From positions 434,001 to 498,000 of the forward strand of contig CM057068.1 in assembly GCA_029945375.1 (NCBI GenBank): DNA of 64,000 nt, given 5' to 3'. The position numbers and the translations under genes were made by a program. This DNA comes from Agaricus subrufescens. Lineage: Eukaryota; Basidiomycota; Agaricomycetes; Agaricales; Agaricaceae. This document shows positions 20,512 to 33,688 of the stretch, in pieces (position 1 is the stretch's first letter; every line of letters starts with the position of its first letter). The notes below the pieces were generated by a model. The model saw nothing but the letters and a program-made list of their open reading frames with translations. It made no database searches and was not told where the DNA came from.

Positions 20512-21191
20512 TGTAGGGATGAGTAATCGGCTACCCCCGATTCGGCCGATCACCATCCCTTACACTTCAACCATCACCATCTCGAAAGGCCGCTCTCGAT
20601 TTCCTCTACCCAGCAATCTCGCGGAAGCGGCCCACACTCAAGATGACATTAAGTTCCTAAGTAGCAAAGCACTGCAGGGACGAAGAGTAATCGGCCAACT
20701 CTTATCCCTCGGACTCAACTCCCCGACGTATGATAAGGACATCGGCCGTCCAATTTCAGCAGACAGCAAAAGGAGGAGATAACAACGCTCTACTCTTCGA
20801 GGAACAGAATGAGGAGATTTTTTTTCCTATTCAATTGGATATCGGGTGCGAATTTAATTTTAAAATCTTACGATGTCGGTGGCTATCGCCACTCGACTAT
20901 CTATGCTGAATATGTGTATATATAGAGCCACAGTGTAGTAGGATACCCACCGAATAATCACCCTTTCTTTCTCGCAGTTTCGATCGCCCTAATACCCGTC
21001 TTTGCTCTGAAATCCCTGAGACATCGTCTCGATCCTCCCGTTTAAAGTCACGAAGCTCTGTCTTTGCCTTGTTGCTATCTCAGCGTACTCTTCGCTGCCT
21101 CGACGTGTCTTTCGCTGTCTCGGCGCAGCCTCTGCTCTCTCGTCCCCGGTTCTGGAGCCTCGAGGTCGTTCTGTCACTCGTTTGCCCTTCA
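20512..21191. mobile_element. Probable 680-bp solo LTR
   Basis: Begins TGTAGGGATG and ends GCCCTTCA (TG...CA). It carries an internal TATA-like GTATATATAGAGCC near 20915. It interrupts sequence that is continuous downstream of hydrophobin 1 (CCGTCCATCGGTATA near 17940), with CCAT on the left and CTAT on the right as a possible worn target duplication. No reverse transcriptase or partner LTR lies nearby, so recombination between two LTRs is the likely origin. Confidence 0.6.
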
Positions 21192-21738
21192 CTATCGGTA
21201 TAAAATTACCATCCCATGCTGCTTACTCAAGGTTGTCCGGACGATGGCACTACTCTCCCCATCCTGGATTGTGCCGCAGATGGGTCCCTCCGCCGTCGCC
21301 ACTTCTGGCCTCGATCTGATATTACTCAGGGCAGGTTACGGGATTTCGCCTAGACTCATTTGCATCTAGTCCTTTACAACATGAGCCTCCGTTTCATACT
21401 TACCTTTTTTAAGAAACTTATTATCTCCACCCTCTGCTCCCTAATCTCCCTCTTTTCATACTCGAAAAAGACAGGCCTCATGAGAGGTTCGGGTTCAATT
21501 TAGGATTAAATTCCTCTGAGCTACCGTTTTCTCCTCCGCTATTTAATTTTAATTCTGTCAGGTGGAGCATATAGCCGCCCTTTATGACTGTGGCGAGAAA
21601 GCAATCGAGAGCCACCATTGTCCCGGCTAGCGTTAGGGACAGGCGTCTTCGAATATGGCCCAAGGTCATCTAACTTACTTCCCAAGACTCTTTCCTCCGG
21701 CAGTCCGAGGGCCCCGTCATGGAGCTTAGCAATTATGT
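21192..21738 (+). repeat. Duplicated hydrophobin intergenic segment, copy 2 (right part)
   Basis: Continuation of the 17221-18487 repeat after the solo LTR, ending where both copies share GGCAGTCCGAGGGCCCCGTC. The left part of this copy spans 19586-20511 and contains the MITE. Confidence 0.75.
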
Positions 21739-21820
21739 TGCCGTAACTACAACTAACATGGTGTAGCTGAATCCTACTGTTACTACGTTTTATCGAGATT
21801 AGATTCTCTCGAGCTTGAAG

Positions 21821-21827
21821 TACAAAA
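21821..21827 (+). promoter_or_regulatory. Altered TATA box of hydrophobin 3
   Basis: TACAAAA stands where copies 1 and 2 have TATAAAA, in otherwise matching context. One T-to-C change in the core may weaken this promoter. Confidence 0.5.
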
Positions 21828-21907
21828 GAGCTAATATTTCCCGGCCTCAATTCTCATTGCAAAACATCCTCAGTTGTTTTACAGCCCTCTTAACACAACC
21901 ACTCGAC

Positions 21908-22408
21908 ATGTACTCCAAACTCGCTTTCTTCATTGTCTCCGCTTTCACTCTCGGTGCCCTCGCGGCTCCTGGTGGTGACCCAGCTCCTGCCGCCGCTGGT
22001 GGACCTCCCCCTCCTCCCCCTCCTCCACCTACTACTATCCATAAATGCAACAGTGGCAAGCTTAACTGCTGTCAGTCATTTATCTGATTCCCATTGATTG
22101 ACTGATATGTTAAGATTTATTGGAATAGGTAAATCCGTCCAAGATGCTAAGAGCGACCCCGTTCAGAACCTTGCTGGTTTGCTTGGTATCCCTGTTGGAT
22201 CACTGACTGGCCAAGTCGGTCTCACCTGCAACCCCATCCTTAATGACGGCCTCAGTAGTGGAGCCAACTGTGCCTCTCAAGTCGCCTGCTGCAAGGGAAA
22301 TTCCTTCCGTATGTTTTTTTGCCTCCATGTGATCGGTCACTAATGATAATCATGTTAATAGAAGGACTCATTACCCTTGCCTGCACCCCCATTAATGCTA
22401 ACCTCTAG
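21908..22408 (+). CDS. Class I hydrophobin 3
   Basis: Exons 21908-22070, 22129-22308, 22362-22408 give 129 aa in frame. Closest to hydrophobin 2: identical signal peptide and long proline tract. It differs in the loop between the fourth and fifth cysteines (NPILNDGLSSGANC), which is one residue longer. All eight cysteines are kept. The TATA box carries a substitution. Confidence 0.93.
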
Positions 22409-23102
22409 TTGGTTCTGTATGATCGTTGGTGATCGGTAGAACGAGGAATTGACGACCGGCTCTGGTATCATTTGTGTAAATTGACGTTGTATATGTGTTG
22501 TTACGAGAATAGTATATTGTGCCTTGCGTGTCTTTGCATCCTCATCCAAGTTGAAGTTGAAGTCCAGTTCGATCCAACTTGTCTAGCCACTTGTGGACCT
22601 GCCCGATGTAAGGACAACAGTTTCGATATGTTTTCTCTCCCGTGATAGTACCAGTCACATATCATGATAATTGTGTTATTTTGTGGCACCCTTGTCACCG
22701 GCTGTAGCGCCTTCAGCCGTGCTGCCTAGATCCTTTAGTCTGAGTGAAGGTGATTGCTGGAAATGTGGAAGGCTTTGACGGCCCTACTCTGTGTACGTCT
22801 TTGTGCTGTATGTGATTTCATAAAATTAATCCAATGTAGTTTACTCTACCTGAGCTAATCACATTTGCCAGAGCGGATTTTAAATCGACCCTTACAGGCG
22901 CGCGTGGCTGTGCGCCGCCTTCCCTGACACCAAAACGAAGTTAAAATGGAAGACCAACACAATCTGGCAACCCAGGCAACTCGGTCATATTTCCCCAATA
23001 TTTCCCTGTGCTGAGTCATTTCCGGCCTATCATGTGTGGGCTCTTCGAACGTTCATTCGTACTTGTTTAATGTTCTGTGAAAATAAAAATATTATCAATT
23101 AG

Positions 23103-23195
23103 TGACAACAGTGGGATTCGAACCCACGCCCGAAGACCAGATAAGTTATACAAGTAACCTGATTCTGGCGCCTTAGACCACTCGGCCATGTTGCC
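23103..23195 (-). tRNA. tRNA-Leu(CAG) with a 15-nt intron
   Basis: Folds as a class II tRNA: acceptor GGCAACA with TGTTGTC (one G-U pair), D arm GCCGAGTGGTCTAAGGC, anticodon stem CCAGA/TCTGG, T arm GTGGG-TTCGAAT-CCCAC, discriminator A. The anticodon loop reads A-T-CAG-G, then a 15-nt intron (TTACTTGTATAACTT) after position 37, then A. CAG decodes CUG as leucine. The variable arm is only 9 nt (TCTTCGGGC), short for leucine. The mature tRNA is 78 nt before CCA addition. Confidence 0.88.
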
Positions 23196-23788
23196 TTGCA
23201 GTGTTTGATAGTATTCACAATGTCTACCAGGAGGGCCATCGCAACTAAAGGCTCTCGATGCCCGTGCCATGGCTTCCATACCTTAGATTGGCTCCTACTC
23301 CAGGGCGAGGTATGTTGCTACTTCGCTCAATATGCCGGTATCAAAAATTGATCGCCGACGACTTGAGAAGGAACTGTATTTCGGGAGATCCGGGAGTACG
23401 GCTTCGGATCCACTCGATATGTCATGGGTGTAGTGCAAAACTTGCTAGAATATGATCTCGAGACTCTTCAACTTTAGTTTTCGGTATGAAAAGCTGGATA
23501 TGAAAACATAACGCGCGAGGTGTATCAAGTCGATATGTCAACAACTCTGGTTCCAGACCCTATCGAACTGGTCGAGCATGATCAGCGGTAGCCAAGACTA
23601 GTGAGTAGTTCATAAGCAACGACTTGATTAATCGCCCTATCGGCTCGATAAGTGGTGGGCCTTACAAATTGGGATGATATATTACAACTAGAATTCTTTA
23701 CGTTCAACCGAGGTACTTGTTTCGTAGACCCAGCGATGGAGTATGAGCCTACTACTCTACCAGGTACCAATAGCATACGCGCCGACAC

Positions 23789-26161
<2,373 letters not shown>

Positions 26162-26703
26162 TTAATCTTGATTCCCAATCAACCAGAGAAGTTTGTGTGT
26201 GCGTGGTGAAAGTGGGGGAATTTATCCCATGGTCGAGTACTTGTAGTTCAATGAAGCTGGATTAAACCCGATAATTATCCGGTCTTCGACTCAGCGATCA
26301 TGTGGTTGACTTTGTTAGATAATTCGTACTGGCATGAGCTTTCCTTTTCATGCCATCTTGGTCGATTTCTGCTCACGGAATGGGTGTTTTAAGGTAGGTC
26401 AGGAGTTGCTTTGTGGTGCACTTAATATATTAGTCCGAATTAACTCCGACGCAAAGGCTACTCACCGATGAGCGACGTTTATTCCATAGAAGGGTGTTTT
26501 GAGACAAAGTAAGACTGTAAACAACACCTCTTGACGTTCTCATCTCAACACTGAGTATGTATTCTATCTTGGACAGTATGTGTGGAACAATTCTCTTAAC
26601 CAACCGAATGCTACTTGAATCAACTATGCTATGTATAATAAATATTTTTGCCTCAATAATGAACCCAAAAGAAACCTAGGAAATGCATCACCGTCAGGTC
26701 GAA

Positions 26704-28371
26704 CTATAGTTCTTCCTCGTCACCAAATGGATCCCAGTCTGATTGTTCATCCTCTTCTTCATGTAGGTCCTTGTCACGATTCCCTAGTTTTATCTTTGTA
26801 GGTGCAATATTTTCACCGTCACCGTCACCGTCATCACCATTCAGCTCGTCCTTCTCATCCTCCTCTTCATCTTTATCATCATGTTGACACAACCACTTGT
26901 CTTTCTTCAACTTTCCCATTCGTTTTTCAATGCGTTCCATCCGTTTTCGTATAGGCCGCGTCCTAATTGGAAAAGGCGTAATTGCGGGAAGGGAAAGAGT
27001 TACATAACCGTCTTCATCACCATCATCCTCAAATGCTGGTTTAGAGGGAGAGATGATTCTGACGGGTAGACTGCACGATGAAGGTGGAGAAGAGGTAGCG
27101 AGACAGCTTATGGGTGACGAAGGTGCGGATGACGAACGCGTGAGGCCTGGAGTCGAAGGATACGCTAGTGTATCACCATCGCTGGTGTATTCGGCCTCAT
27201 GATCATATTTATCCGTCGACAAGGATGATGATGGAGTAGAAATTGGTAACACTGAAGCCATGTAACGGGCAAAGAATTTTGCAAAACCGTCCCGCGACTT
27301 GTTCCAGTAATCGGGGTCGACTTCAGCATTGACATCCTCTGAATCATTGTCATCTTCGTCATCATCTTCCTCCTCTGCCGAGTCGTCCCAATTTTCGACC
27401 TGAGTAAATTTCGGGGATACCTTGCGCCTCCAGACAGGTGATCGTACTTTCGTGGCGGCTACGGCGAATATGGGGCGGGGAAGGGGAGGGGGTGAAAGCC
27501 ATACACGTCCACGAGCAGAGAAGATGTAAGGGGTATTAGACCGGCCTTTCCGTCGTGGAATAGCAGTTTGGTTGATTGTAATATGGACCTGCGTTGTCAA
27601 TGAATGATGCTAAGAAGGATATTCAGTCGGATACATCAAACGAAGGTTAAGGAGACCCACGTAAATGATGGCACGCTCAAGGTCGGGGCCTTTTGGCCAG
27701 GCATGACCGACGGTGAATTCCTCTTCATCCTCCCATTTCCAATCTTCAAGTTCTTCATCCTCACAAACATCGTCATCTTTCCTAACGTCTTCCTCTGTGC
27801 CTGAGCTCAGTTCATCCTCTTCCGGATCATCGTCGTCGTCGTTGAGGTAATTCCCTCGATATCGATAAGGGTTCTGCGAACTCGAGAGTTTTACCCATGT
27901 TTGTCCCGACTTGACTTGGCCGGGTTTATACAAGAGACTGTACGAAGTGACGTCCTTCTGAACCTCAAAAAGATGTTCGTCGGTAATTGTCTGATCCGGC
28001 AGCCCACGGTAGAGCCAAGCAATAAGACAGCGCAGATGAGCAAAGGTGTAGCTCAGAGGAACCTGGACGATACGGTGTACGCCGCCTTGACGGAGACTCG
28101 TAGAGCCTGTCCGAATGAACTGGAAACGAAGGGGAAGATGCTTGGAGAACGAGGTTGATTCGGGTAGTGCCCTTGCCAGGTGTCGGGTGCGTTTTCTGCC
28201 GAAGGGATTACCAGGAGAGTCTGAGGGACGCGATGGGTACGGTGTGCGGGGTGTTCTGAGGGGGGTCGACAGCAGAGCATTTGGGGTTGCGGGGAGAGAG
28301 GCGGAGTGGAGTCTGCGCCTTCTGGCTGGGCGGCCGAGGGGCGTCGAGTCGGGGCTGCGTTTGAGGGACAT
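26704..28371 (-). CDS. Conserved-looking fungal protein with acidic C-terminal half; possible PRiA4-ORF3-like domain
   Basis: Exons 28371-27661 and 27588-26704 give 531 aa in frame. The N terminus (MSLKRSPDSTPLGRPARRRR) is basic and Ser/Pro-rich, consistent with nuclear localisation. Residues about 65-150 (RFQFIRTGS...IVQVPLSYTFAHLRCLIAWL...HLFEV) resemble the pRiA4b ORF-3-like fold (beta-strand, helix, H-x-F/H-E-F-like). The remainder alternates acidic tracts (DDDDDPEEDE, EEEDDDEDDNDSED) with Ser-rich stretches. Function unknown; the domain match is tentative. Confidence 0.65.
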
Positions 28372-28429
28372 TATCAAACGACACAAGCCTCTCCGGACTC
28401 TTTATATAGACCGCCATCACTGGTAAACG

Positions 28430-30110
28430 CAGTCACGTGGTGTGTCGTCACGCGTCGCGTCTCAGAGCAGTCACCAGTGCTCATAAATTTAATACCCCTC
28501 CCCCCGATACCGTGTTGGATCCTGTCCAGAATTTAGCGAGCAGCATTTTGCAGAATTTTGTGTGTGCTCCTTGGTGCTTCAACCAACCAAATTGATATCA
28601 GTTGGATCTCCGCCGCCTGCTCTAGTCCCCGTGGTAACGATTGAACGTGTCAGGTAACCGCTTCAGCAGTCTGTAAATGTATTATTGGGTGGGCTCCTCA
28701 CCTTTAGATGCAGTTTTTGGTCTGGATAATGCTGTCTCAGCGTCGATCCTTATGTTGGGACCTTGAATGGTGAGCTACTGCTTCTACCACCTCCGTAAAT
28801 CGCTAATATGCGTACAATATTTTGTTGTAAGAACAATATCCGACGTCTTATTCTACAGTGACGCCGGAGTCAAGGTTTGATACAGCCTCCTTAGTCTGTG
28901 TGGACCCACTATTCTCCTCTCTTCTTCCTATCGCCTCCGTGTGGAGACGGCAGATTGGCCACGCCGGGAGTCGATCACCAACAAACTATTATTTAGTGCT
29001 AAGGCTCGATCTATCTACTAGCCACTCGAACATGGGCCGCCGTGCAGACAAGCACCTCAATTGTTAAACAAAGGCGTGCTTCCACAGCATACTACTCGTC
29101 AATCATGACTGGGCGGCCACTTTGCATGCACTTTCTTTGCCTTCCTTCCTCGTTTTCATTCTTGGTAACACTCGCCACTCGGCAGACGGATCATATTCTT
29201 CTAGATCTGCATACCGTCGCCCATTTTTGCGAGAAATCACTGAATGTAGCGTTATTTTACCGCCCACGTAACCAACGCACTCTTGCCCGGTCACAAGCAT
29301 TCCATTCCGTACTCGCCACCTTAGACCCTTGTGTTGGTTGTCTCATATCTTATCATCACCCTCGTCTCCGGTCGTTTCCCCTACAAATTAGTCGCTCCCG
29401 ATCTGAAACTATATGGTGGTTTCGAGTAAGTTACCTATGACTAGGTATTCATATCCTCTCAAACTTTGGGAACGCGTAGTGCCTGCCAATAGCCTGTAGA
29501 TCAGATGAGAAGCAACTATGGCGCGTTTTGGGTGGTTCTGGTTTCAGTTACATCAAGTGTTTTTGACTAGGCTCTTGCGAAGGTCTCCATTCTCTAGGTG
29601 CCGTCATCAATGTCCGTCTCTCAGCTGCAAACTTCTGCTAATTAAATATCAGTGTTTCCTTTTACTCCTGTTACTCGATAGTTCCACTGCAGCTGTAAAC
29701 AGATGCACGGCTCTGACGTTCGGAACCGGCAGCAACAAATTGGTTTCTCGACTAATTTATTGGTGAGATTTTGACTTCAATATAGTCAGCATCGAGCGAG
29801 AACTTTAAACCCAGAAGAAACTCATCTAGCTTTAGAAATGTCTTGATCCAACAAATTTCACGCCAGCTAATAGCGAAATGCTGCCGGGAAAATAGGAGTA
29901 TTAGGGCGTTCAAAGCTCGATAGTTGGCGTCCTGCCTCTTAGACTCTTCTGACTTGGTCCATAAGTTCGGTTCCCGACTCATGGTGACCGTTTCTCAGTA
30001 TTGAAGTGGCTAATGCATGCCGTAGAGAACATCTAGTTCCCTAACAATTGTCTTCTCTGGACTAGCTGAACGCCGTGGAACCATGTAACTCATTTAGGCT
30101 GAGGAGCCTT
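28430..30110. other. No gene recognised
   Basis: About 1.7 kb with only short frames in all phases. The left end is the promoter of the gene at 26.7-28.4 kb and the right end leads into the hydrophobin-like promoter at 30118. Confidence 0.45.
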
Positions 30111-30117
30111 TTCGACA

Positions 30118-30124
30118 TATAAAA
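30118..30124 (+). promoter_or_regulatory. TATA box of hydrophobin-like promoter
   Basis: TATAAAA after TTTTCGACA, the same context as the promoter at 31348, followed by the TGCAAAACATC 5' UTR phrase of the hydrophobins. Confidence 0.6.
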
Positions 30125-30200
30125 AAGCCGGTCTATCCAACCTCTAGTTTCCACTGCAAAACATCTTTGCCTGTTTTGCAATACTCTGAACTCACCAAAT

Positions 30201-30567
30201 ATGTACTCCAAACTCACTCTCTTCATCGTTTCTGCTTTCACTCTCTGTGCTCTCGCAGCTCCTTGCTGCATTGAGGCCCGCGGCAGAGTCGACGGTCTAC
30301 CACCACCACCAGGATTACCACTAAAAGGTAAGGTAAATTCGAGCTATCAGAAGTAATCTCTTTCAAAATACTTAGTCGCGCTGTCAACGGTCGGGATGTC
30401 GTCGTTTGTTAGTATCCGTTGATGGGAGTAAACCTATGCTTACAGGTTACAATACATTAGTAACCCGCGGTTCCACTTCACACCTTAAATTCCTGCGTCA
30501 AGATGTGAACACCGGAACTATAACAAGGATTCTGATTGTACGCGCTGAGCCGAATGTAAATGCCTAA
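30201..30567 (+). CDS. Chimeric small secreted protein with hydrophobin promoter and signal peptide
   Basis: Exon 30201-30327 begins with the hydrophobin signal peptide ([20 protein letters not shown]). It then continues with CCIEARGRVDG and a short proline run instead of the hydrophobin cysteine pattern. With a GTAAGG donor at 30328 and a CTTACAG acceptor at 30445, a second exon 30446-30567 keeps the frame to a TAA, giving 82 aa (ending IVRAEPNVNA). The eight-cysteine core is absent. Either a hydrophobin decayed to a pseudogene, or its promoter and secretion signal were joined to new sequence. The intron (118 nt) is longer than the local norm, which argues for caution. Confidence 0.45.
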
Positions 30568-31340
30568 TTGTCAATGACTGTCCTTCCTGGTAAGAAGGCA
30601 AGAGCCTGCTTCGCTTTGTCCAGGAAAGATACATTAATAGAAGCATAGGAAGAAAGGTCCTCGCTGTTCCCCATGTTTTTGCCCTTAACGCCTTGTCGCC
30701 ATGCTCGTGATCTCCCTTAGTGAAACATCGTAAAATCAACATCACACCGCTCCCACTACGTTTTGCCCATTTCCAAAATGATCTGGCATTTTTGAGCCTA
30801 CCCTGAGCATTCACACATAAACCGCTCGTAAATAGTTAAGACCAGCGCTGATGGTCGTCTTCGGTGCAAGCATCGTAAAAACAAAATCACTCTCATTCCG
30901 CCACGCTTTCCCGATTGAAACATGGTCCCACAGTTCTTGATTCACAGTGGCCATTCACAAGAGCATCTGATCCTCTGCATTACTCTAGCGGATCATAATT
31001 TCTAGGGCCAGTAGTCTCTGATCAGGTTAGTGCAACACTAGTTTCAAATGTCGCACATCTCTTTCAAATAGGGCACAAAGACGACGCCAAAAAATTTACA
31101 AAATAAAAACAACAGCGAAGTGTCAAAAGCACGACGTCTAAAACATCTGTTACTCGGTCGCTTGCTATGTTACTGACATGGCTCCCTTTGCCATACTAAA
31201 TGCGGATTCGATTGTCTATTCACTTTCGTATTCTCCGGGATCAAATTCGGTTGGCGCTGGTGATAAAGAACTGAAAAAGCGTCATATTTCGGATTAGATC
31301 AACGGTACAGATCTGATATTTTTCATCGAGATTGGACTTT
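30568..31340. other. No gene recognised
   Basis: Spacer between the chimeric gene and hydrophobin 4; nothing found beyond short frames. Confidence 0.45.
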
Positions 31341-31347
31341 TTCGACA

Positions 31348-31354
31348 TATAAAC
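31348..31354 (+). promoter_or_regulatory. TATA box of hydrophobin 4
   Basis: TATAAAC in the context TTTTTCGACATATAAA, 87 bp before the ATG, followed by ATTGCAAAACATCCTCA as in the other hydrophobin leaders. Confidence 0.6.
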
Positions 31355-31434
31355 GAAGAAATATACCCAACTTTTATTTCACATTGCAAAACATCCTCAT
31401 TTTTTTTACAGCCCTCCGAACACACCCACTAGTC

Positions 31435-31881
31435 ATGTACTCCAAACTCGCTCTCTTTGCCGTCTCCGCTTTCACTCTCGGTGCCCTCGCAGCTCATACT
31501 CCCGATGTCTCCCAATGCAACACTGGCGAAGTCAAGTGCTGTTAGTTTTATACATTAATAGTATTCAATGATTCACCAGTCATATTAAAATTTCCTGGAA
31601 ATAGGTGATTCCGTCCAAAATTCCCAAAGCGACGTTATTCAGGGCCTCGCTGGTGCGCTCGGTATCAACCTTGGAGCTTTGACTGGTCAAGTTGGTGTCA
31701 ATTGTGTTCCCGTCGGTGTCATTGGTGCCGGTGGTAACAACTGTGCCTCTCAACCCGTTTGCTGCACCGGTAACAACTTCAGTAAGTTTTCTACTTCTCT
31801 TGGTGAGCGGCATTGACCATATTTGTGTTATTAGATGGTCTTCTTACTGCGGGTTGCAATCCCATTAACGTTAACCTTTGA
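31435..31881 (+). CDS. Class I hydrophobin 4 (divergent paralogue)
   Basis: Exons 31435-31540, 31605-31781, 31835-31881 give 109 aa in frame. Signal peptide [20 protein letters not shown], then directly [10 protein letters not shown] with no proline tract. The rest of the eight-cysteine pattern is [15 protein letters not shown] and AGCNP, ending INVNL like the other three. Intron positions and phases match copies 1-3 although the sequence has drifted more, so this is an older duplicate. Confidence 0.93.
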
Positions 31882-32798
31882 AATGTTGGGAATTCGAACT
31901 ATATCGACGTACATTTTCGAATATTTTGTGTTCCTCGTTATTGGTGTACCCGTTGCTATAAGAATTTAGTGTCTTATATTTTGTGTGTCCCTGGGCTTGC
32001 AGCAAAATCGAAGTAACATTATTCGATCCAGCCTCATGCTCGAGGCGGCGGGGCGTCAAAAAGACCCGTAAAGTATAGACTATCGTGTCGATGGCTGCAC
32101 TCCTCCGTCGAGGAGTAGTATACTGTACAAGCATTGATCCCGAGTTCAAGCTTGTCAGGTTTGACGAAATCCTCGAGAATATTGAGAAATCGAGACCGAC
32201 GCTCCTTTATTTACTGCTTACAGACCTGAGATATCAGATCCGAACGGAATTTCATTTGAGTGCGACGATCTGCACCTGATCCGCACAAGAAAGGGGTGCA
32301 GGGCTTTTTCTCGGGCTCCGTGAGATCGTGTACCCTTTGGTGTTTATTCACTACCAAACTTTGAAAACGGAGTTATCTTTTGTCCTAACCGAAGTTCACT
32401 ATCCGACCATAGCCAAAAAAAAATCTGCTCAGATGTTCTAGACATACATGTATGACATGGGAAGCTCAAGAACTGCTCGATTGACTTACTCCGACGTATT
32501 CGTCTGATGATATATATATATACAAGAACTATTCTAGTCAAGGATAGCCTCCGGGCACCCTGTGAGTGCTACGGCAAGGTCGCAAGTCTATAACGATGTT
32601 CGACTCGATATGCGGGGGACTGAAAAGAAGGCAGACAATGATCTGTCATTTGTAAGGGCATCAAGCCCTTCATAAAGTATAGGACTACTCTATACACCTC
32701 AATTTATAACGTGCTTGGGTGTCGGCGGCTTAAATGGAAAAGCCATCTACGGAGGCTAATGAACATCTCTACGCGAGGGCCCTCATGAATAAAAAGAC
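31882..32798. other. No gene recognised
   Basis: Short frames only. The right part may hold a terminal exon of the gene ending at 32799, because a GTAAGT donor-like site follows that gene's last assigned codons (near 32801-32806). Confidence 0.4.
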
Positions 32799-33688
32799 TT
32801 ACCGATCCTTCCAATTATGAAAATCTGTTTCGGTAATAGCCTCCTTCCGCAGGCGAGAGCTTTTCGACTCCTCAGGTGTACTTGACACCACCGTCGAACT
32901 CCCATTCATACTAGCACTCCTCATAGAACCATCCGAACTCTGCGTGATAAGACTTGTCGTTGTTTCTTCGTCTATCACTTCAGGATACGGTAATGCCGAA
33001 AGCAGTTCTTCGAAATCAATCAACATCTCCTCAGCGGCTGCATATGCCTGAATGTATTTTGCAGCTGCTTGAGCTTTTTCACAGCCGTAGCAACATTCGG
33101 TTTGTCGCGTCTCGAAGAATATGGTGACTTCTGGCAGTAACCGTGGTAGAGACGATAATAGTGCCGTGTACAACTGTTGTTCGGCGTAGAAACTATTGCG
33201 TATCTCGAGAACTCGGACAAATTCGCGTTTGAGTATGGTTCTTGAGTCGGTGACCTGAACAGCACACTTGTATGAGATACATGTCTCTCCCCCTGAAATA
33301 TAAATAAATAACGTACAAGTTCGTTCTCCCCGGCAGTTGGCAGACTACCCATACTCGTCACAGTATTCAACTCGGGACGAAATGCTGCATCGAGCCCCAA
33401 TCGTCGACAGTACGAGTGAACCAAGTAATCATCAGGTCTGAGGCGTTCGCGAGAAGACATTGCAAGATGCTCGGATTTCCAACTTCCATTGGCAGCGTTC
33501 TTCTTTTCGACTGCACGTTTGTAGTTGTATGTGGGTGTAGGTCGCTTTCGCATGTTTGGGGTAGGTTCGTGCGACGTATCTTGGACGACGCAATGGAGGG
33601 GTTCGAGGATTACAGGCGAGGTGCGAATGCCGACGAGCCATGCGTGAATTTTGAGTTCTTGTTTCGAAGACAGGTAATTGGACGGCAT
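32799..33688 (-). CDS. Unknown fungal protein
   Basis: Not recognised. Exons 33688-33317 and 33254-32799 give 275 aa in frame. The N-terminal part holds a basic stretch (MRKRPTPTYNYKRAVEKK), then LRPDDYLVHSYCRRLGLDAAF. After the intron comes a helical region (TILKREFVRVLEIRNSFYAE, then LPEVTIFFETRQTECC) with a Cys-rich spot (CCYGCEK). The C-terminal third is Ser/Thr-rich. AAGGATCG is followed directly by GTAAGT at the apparent end, so the real C terminus may continue in a further exon near 32.74 kb. Confidence 0.55.
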
